Shown here piece after piece: positions 58,892-64,000 of a DNA stretch of 64,000 bases (within the stretch, counting starts at the first letter, position 1; every line of letters begins with the position of its first letter). The position numbers and the translations under genes are program-made. The stretch comes from Pleurotus ostreatus/Saccharomyces cerevisiae fusant. Its lineage: Eukaryota > Opisthokonta. The DNA lies in contig JAMQCK010000006.1 in assembly GCA_024196135.1 (NCBI GenBank), forward strand, positions 186,001 to 250,000, given 5' to 3'. Under the pieces are notes generated by a model that had not been told where the DNA came from, ran no database searches, and worked only from the letters and a program-made list of their open reading frames with translations.

Positions 58892-61053
58892 CTACTGGCA
58901 CTCAGCGGGGACGGAGTCATCGTCGGTGTAGTCGGCGGCGTCGACACCGAGACCGCGGCTGGCGAAGGCCTTCCAAACGGTGCAGACGTGCTGTCCATCG
59001 TAGCGGTTCTCGTCGGCCTGGATCCAGGCGTCGCGAGCAGTGGGGACTGAACGACATGGTCAGCAAGTAATGTCTTAGAGCACCGCAGCTTTGCTCACGA
59101 GTTGGGTTGCAAGGCTGCAGGGACAATGCGTCGATGAAGAGGTGCGCGTAGACGACGTTGCCCGCATCGCTGTCCGGGTTCGTCTTGAAGTCCTCCGTCC
59201 AGCCGTACTCGCCCACGAGCGCCGCGTACACATTGTGCAAAATGTTCGCCCAGACCTCGCCGATGTCGTGCACCTCGTTGAGCTCCTGGATGGACGAGTA
59301 GCGCAGCGGATTCGTGTCCGCGGACGTCGAGTAGGGGTGCGTGCGGATGCCGGCGGAGCTGCCGGTGACCCAGCCGCCCATGGTGAAGTCGGTGATCTCC
59401 TCGCTGTCCCACTCGGTCCACTCGGCGAAGGCGTCCGACCAGCCCTCGCCCATGCCGCCGGCCTCGGTGGTCTGGAGGCAGCGGCCGGTGCCACCGCCGG
59501 TCAGGCGGTTGGTGATGCCGTGGGTGCCCTCATGGACGGGGATGTCGTTCTCGACGTCACCGTCGCGGTAGGTCTGAAAGGTCGTCAGCACGAGTGAGGA
59601 AGTGATTGTGAACGCTACTGACGCTGGTGTAGTCCCAGATGTACATGCGGCACTGGCCAGACTGGCCATCGGGGGGAGTGGCAAAGTTGGCGTTGTCAGT
59701 ACCGCTGGCGTCCTGCACGGACATGAGCTGGGAGGGCTGTCAGCAATGATAAGATGGCACTCGAGGAAGAGACATACCACACGGTCACCGTCCTCGCCAC
59801 CCTTGCCGAAGTTGTCGTTCTGGAAGTTGTACGCCTCCTCGGTGAAGCCGTAGCTGTAACATGGTCAGACGATTACAAAAACTCATGCAAGCCATGCGTA
59901 CACGTAGGCAATATCATGGAGGGTGTTCATGATGTAGAAGGCGTTCGTGGTGGCAGCCTCCACATTCTTGCCCTCCGTCGGCGCCACGCTGGTGTCATAC
60001 CCGTAGTCAAAGACCTGCCCATCGGCGCTCTGCTCCGTGGTACCCGAGCTCTGCGAGCCCTTGTACGCGATCACGTTGTTGCCGCTCGTGTCGGTCGTGG
60101 TGCTGTCGCCGTCGCTGTGCCACCCGTTGGGCGACGCGGCCTCGCTCGCGGGGTCCTCGAGCGTCTCGAGGCCCTCGGTCGGGTCCTGCTTGTTGATGGG
60201 GACGACGGTGTAGGACGCGTCGGCGACGAAGTCCGTGATGGAGACGAGCTCGCCCGAGTGCGCGTCGACCATCGCCTCGTACCACGCGTTGGTCTCCTCG
60301 TTGCGGATCTGCACGACGTGCACGAGCGCGACGCTGCCGTCCTGCTTCGCGAGGTACTCGAGCGACTTGTAGTCGTTGAACTTACCGTTCAGCTGCGACT
60401 CGATGTCGCCGATGAACGAGTCGATCTCGACCGTGGGCTTCGAGTCCGCGATCTTGTCTGAGTAACGGGGGAGATATTAGCAAACCACGGGGTAAAAGGT
60501 ACACGTGGAAGAAGCGCACCCGTGGAAACGAAGGAGTGGCCGAAAGAAACAACCTTGTCGCCCTTGAATGCGACGTTGGCCACAGCGTTCGCGAAGGGGA
60601 TGTTCTCCTGCGAGAAGATGAGAAGGTCGGGCTTTCCGGACGAAGATCATGACGTACGTGGCTCTGGCGGATGTACGCATAGTGGGCGGCGGGGCCTTGG
60701 TAGCCGGACCGGTAGCTAACAGCACTCTCGTCCACGCTGAGCTGCGACGCGACGAAGGAGGTCGACGCGGCCTCGATACCGTCGCGCTTGACGCGCGCAG
60801 CGTGAACATCGTCCAAACCCTTGCCGTAGGTCTGCGAAAGGGATGAGTATATTGCAATAAATCACGTCAGACGCCAAAAGTTGCCTACCTTGTACGTCGT
60901 AGGGGGGTGGTACGACTCGACCTTGAGGCTGCCAATCTCGCGAGTGCGGTGGGTGCTGTACTTCACGGTCGGGCTGTACGGAGCAGCACTCGTCAAGGAC
61001 GAGCACGCCAGAGCCAGCACAACGCTGTTGAGCATCTTGCCGAAGGAGAACAT
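58892..61053 (-). CDS. MEP: Fungalysin (M36) secreted metallopeptidase
   Basis: Extracellular zinc endopeptidase. The start ATG 61053 gives a signal peptide ([20 protein letters not shown]..). The FTP/PepSY-type propeptide shows [15 protein letters not shown] and [20 protein letters not shown] segments, with [20 protein letters not shown]. The catalytic domain starts after [19 protein letters not shown], with [18 protein letters not shown] and [12 protein letters not shown]. The zinc site is [16 protein letters not shown] (HExxH) and the third ligand lies in [16 protein letters not shown]. The end is [20 protein letters not shown] and VPAECQ, stop at 58892. About eight exons, 600 aa. A TATA box near 61160 lies ~110 nt upstream. 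Likely self-processed after secretion. Confidence 0.95.
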
Positions 61054-62343
61054 GATTGCTGGCTGATAGCGTACGAAGACCGAGGCTGGAGGACGTGTGC
61101 TAGGGGAGGCGAACCGGTGAAGGAGGCTTCCTGGAGAGTTAGGCCCACCTCTCGAAGGCTTATATACGCGCGGTAGAACGGGCAGTGACGGGCTAGCTCA
61201 TGGTTCGCCATGCAGTCCGCCGGCAATGCATGCGACTCCTCGACGATGAGGAAGATAGAAGCACGGCGCACGTTAGATGTGATCGCGTCAAGAATAATTG
61301 CCATGGACATGATGAAGCGCCGACAGATAAGGGGCAGAGCACACTCTGGGGTTGCGGGGACATTGCGCCCAGAGAATGGCCGTCCGTGGGGCGCTAGAAG
61401 ATATCGGGATAGCTTCCTGAAGACAGGATAAGCCAGGAGATATCGGGGCGTAACTCTGGCAACAATGTCAGTACGGCAATTGTCGGTCGATTATGATGAC
61501 TCGCCTGCAGCGATATTGCCGCGGGACGTAGAAGCTGAAGAAGACGATGGGTTGTAGACCCCAAAAGATATTTACATGTGCTCTGGAGTTGTCGTTGTAG
61601 GGGGTTTCCTGGTGGCCAACGACGAGACCCAGATGCAGCTCGCGTGGATGGCCGTCTTCCGAGCTTGCGCTTGGCATTCAACAGTATGCTTTCGGACAGT
61701 GGCCGCCGCAAGCACGCACTCGCCGCTAGGTCCAGCACCATCCGAGCTCTGAGTGGGTGAAGTTCTGCTTACGGCTGCACACGCTTGTTCGCGTGCTCGA
61801 GTATGAACCGGAAACGTACGGCGCGAGAGCACCTTCTGATAGATAAGACGAGGACACTGTTGGGCATTGAGTGACCGAAGAAGGAGTGGATGAGAAGCCT
61901 GGGATATTCGTCAATTGAGCCGGCTGACACGCCCTCGACGCAACAGCCGCGTGACATCTTCGAGCGGAATCAATGCAGCCGGGTTTCTTGATGAGGCAAG
62001 CACGAGGCTTCGCTGGGTGGATGCTGTAAAGCCACAGCAGAGCGTACGAGGGGAGCTGCGGCCTCCGGAACGGACTGGGTAGCATCCTGAGCCGCACAAC
62101 GGGGATTTGGTCATGAAAGTTCAGGATAACGAACGTCGGCTATCTCCGGACGTTCAACTTCGGCTACTTCCGGTGGACGGCCCGGGCTTTGTGACCGCGT
62201 GGCGACCATCAGTGTCCACAACTTCAACCGCACCTTCATCATCCTTGGACTCAGTCGCGCGAACAGCTCGACTGAGCATTTACGTGCGAAATGGATGATG
62301 AGAGCGCAGAGATTGAGCTGGTAAATATGATACAAGCTGAGCG
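61054..62343. other. Divergent intergenic region, fungalysin / EXO70
   Basis: 1290 bp between divergent starts. Apart from the TATA box near 61160 no gene or repeat was recognised. Confidence 0.5.
61160..61167 (-). promoter_or_regulatory. TATA box of the fungalysin gene
   Basis: CGTATATAAGCC on the minus strand, about 110 nt upstream of the ATG. Good match and spacing for a regulated secreted-enzyme promoter. Confidence 0.5.
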
Positions 62344-64000
62344 ATGGAGTCGAATCTTAGCCTGTTCTTGCAGCTGGAGCAGAACCTCAATAAGACGCGG
62401 CAGATATCCCATCGTATGACATGTAGGTCTTTCGAAAATATATTTGGCCCAAGCTCATGATAGTAGCGATACTGGATAGCTTCGACACACGATTAGCACG
62501 GTTGGAGAAGTCAATCCTGCCCTTGTACACGTCAACACAAATTCTGAACCGCCGCGCGAATAGTAAGTCTCCCCCGCTCAGCGCGTATCTATCAAGGCAT
62601 GAACCCTGCAGACATTGAGAAGGCGTTGTTGAAGATAGACGAGGTCGCAAGTAGTCATGAAGGCATAGAAGCCGAGTTCTCCTTGATCTCAAGAGGGTAA
62701 GCCTTGGCACAATCAGCTTTACTACACTCCTTTTGACCCTCTCTAGGCCTCAGCCAGGCCAGCTGAGCGCCTACACTGACGTTGTTGAGCGCCTGAATGC
62801 TTCTATCGCATTCAAGCAGTCGGACCAAGATACCTTGCAGACGGTTCGCAGTGCCTTCTATTGACAAGGGTACGCGCGCTCACGGACGTCTATCAGGCTC
62901 ACTTGGTAGAGACAGGGGCCAAGAAGCTCACCCAGCTCTACACGAAGCTCGTCGCGGAAGCCTCAACGGGCGTCTCCCCACCGCCAGGAACAGACGTGAC
63001 GGCAAACCTGTTCCCAGAGGATATTCTAACATCGCTCAACCCGCTCGTCCGGTTCTTGCGCACGCTGCCGCTACCTGCAACTCATCCGTCGCATCCGGCG
63101 GCGAAGACAATCATGTCGACGCTCAAGGAGGCGCAGAAGGGGTATGCGGAGATGCGCGGGGCGTGGGCAAGGAAGTGTCTTGAGAGCGAAGCGAAGCGCG
63201 TCCTGGACCGCGCAGACACCATCGATAGCCTGAACGCTGGCAAAGAGTTTGGCTACTGGGTACAGTCGCTGCTAAGCGTCGCCGAGGTGCGTTCGCGGCG
63301 GCGCAAGCCGCGCCAATTGGGTGGCATTGCTAAACCCTTACTCCTTGCAGGAAGAGTACGGCTATCTAGTGGACCTCGCACCGCTGACAGCGCCCGCCCT
63401 TATCGCGTCTGCCTACAACACCCTCCTGAACCCTGTTTTGGTGCTCTTCAGCACCACCGTGACGTCGCTCATAGCCTTCATCAAGCGCTCCCTGCACAAA
63501 CACACCTTCCTCGCGCTCTCGTCCTACGAGTCGCTCGCCGCCCTCCAGACGCGCTGGGACCGCCTCCTCTCCCGGCGCGGCGCGGAGAAGCGCAAGGACT
63601 CGAACGAGCTGAAGGACGGCCTGCACGCCCTGCGCGCGGTGTGCTTACGCAGTTTCCCCGAATTTCTGGCTGATCTGCGGATGGCGTCGATGGGCAAGGG
63701 CGCGAACATGAGCACCGGACTCGCTGACTTCACCACTTCGGTGCGCGGGGCCCGGTCTATGGCGAAGCCTGCGCACGTATGCGGGTGCTGACGCGAGATG
63801 CCCATTACAGGTCGTGCAATACATGGATCGGCTGCCTGAGGTGCAAGCGGCGGTCGGCACTGCGCTGGTGACGTTGGGCGATGGGAATTGGAAGATGGGA
63901 GATGGGCTAAAGGTGACTGGCGGCAAGTCCGGTGAGGGGGACGAGCAGGTCCTGCTCCAACATTATATCTGTGAGTGCCCCCTACTTCTGCGTCACATTA
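62344..64000 (+). CDS. EXO70: Exocyst subunit Exo70 (3' end off window)
   Basis: Exocyst subunit that binds PI(4,5)P2 and Rho GTPases at sites of polarised secretion. ATG 62344 starts MESNLSLFLQLEQNLNKTRQ; exon 2 continues ILDSFDTRLARLEKSILPLY, exon 3 ANNIEKALLKIDEVASSHEG, then SAYTDVVERLNASIAFKQSD. Later exons give NLFPEDILTSLNPLVRFLRT, GKEFGYWVQSLLSVAEEEYG, FIKRSLHKHTFLALSSYESL and VVQYMDRLPEVQAA. These match the coiled N-terminal and helical-bundle regions. The gene runs off the right edge, so the C-terminal PI(4,5)P2-binding domain is missing. Confidence 0.9.

Overview
The window is nuclear DNA of a filamentous basidiomycete, most likely an Agaricomycete. Three things show this: dense short introns (about 45-75 nt, GT..AG) in most genes, tight gene packing on both strands, and gene content such as a White-collar-1 photoreceptor without a zinc finger, Chs7, a fungalysin and a Fus3-type MAP kinase. 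I count 23 protein-coding genes. Two are cut by the window edges: the monooxygenase at the left and EXO70 at the right. I found no rRNA, tRNA, CRISPR array or intact transposon.

Layout. 1-12.2 kb: FAD/phenol-hydroxylase-like monooxygenase (-, partial), NOC4 (+), a two-CCCH-finger protein (-), MDM35 (+), a BTB/POZ protein (-), VPS74 (-). 13.3-25.5 kb: EH-domain protein (+), Fus3/Kss1-type MAPK (+), mitochondrial PDH kinase (+), WC-1 (+). 26-35.8 kb: KEL3-like kelch protein (+), a small secreted protein (-), an ATG14-like protein (-), CHS7 (+). 35.8-47.6 kb: SEC31 (-) and BRR2 (-). 48-53 kb: EZH2-type SET methyltransferase (+) and an unrecognised low-complexity protein (-). 53.3-64 kb: divergent RecQ helicase (-), GPN2 (+), NF-YB/HAP3 (-), fungalysin M36 metallopeptidase (-), EXO70 (+, partial).

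This is mostly housekeeping DNA. Secretion and trafficking (SEC31, EXO70, CHS7, VPS74, EH protein, ATG14), RNA and ribosome biogenesis (NOC4, BRR2), mitochondrial upkeep (MDM35, PDK) and regulators (MAPK, WC-1, NF-YB, EZH2) sit side by side. I see no operon-like logic or biosynthetic cluster.

The most unusual signals are four. A dispersed repeat has two inverted copies 15.4 kb apart (35293-35505 and 50877-51038) that share an 85-bp identical core, each in a tail-to-tail intergenic gap. The RecQ helicase keeps Walker A and DEAH but has lost the aromatic-rich-loop Trp and an Arg of motif VI. A Polycomb-type H3K27 methyltransferase has a departed SET NHS..PN motif. One protein combines an EH domain with three NPF motifs, the ligand of EH domains. 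I did not find a convincing new multi-gene system.

Exon limits were inferred by reading splice signals and protein frame continuity by eye. Coordinates given for a gene run from start to stop codon and include introns.
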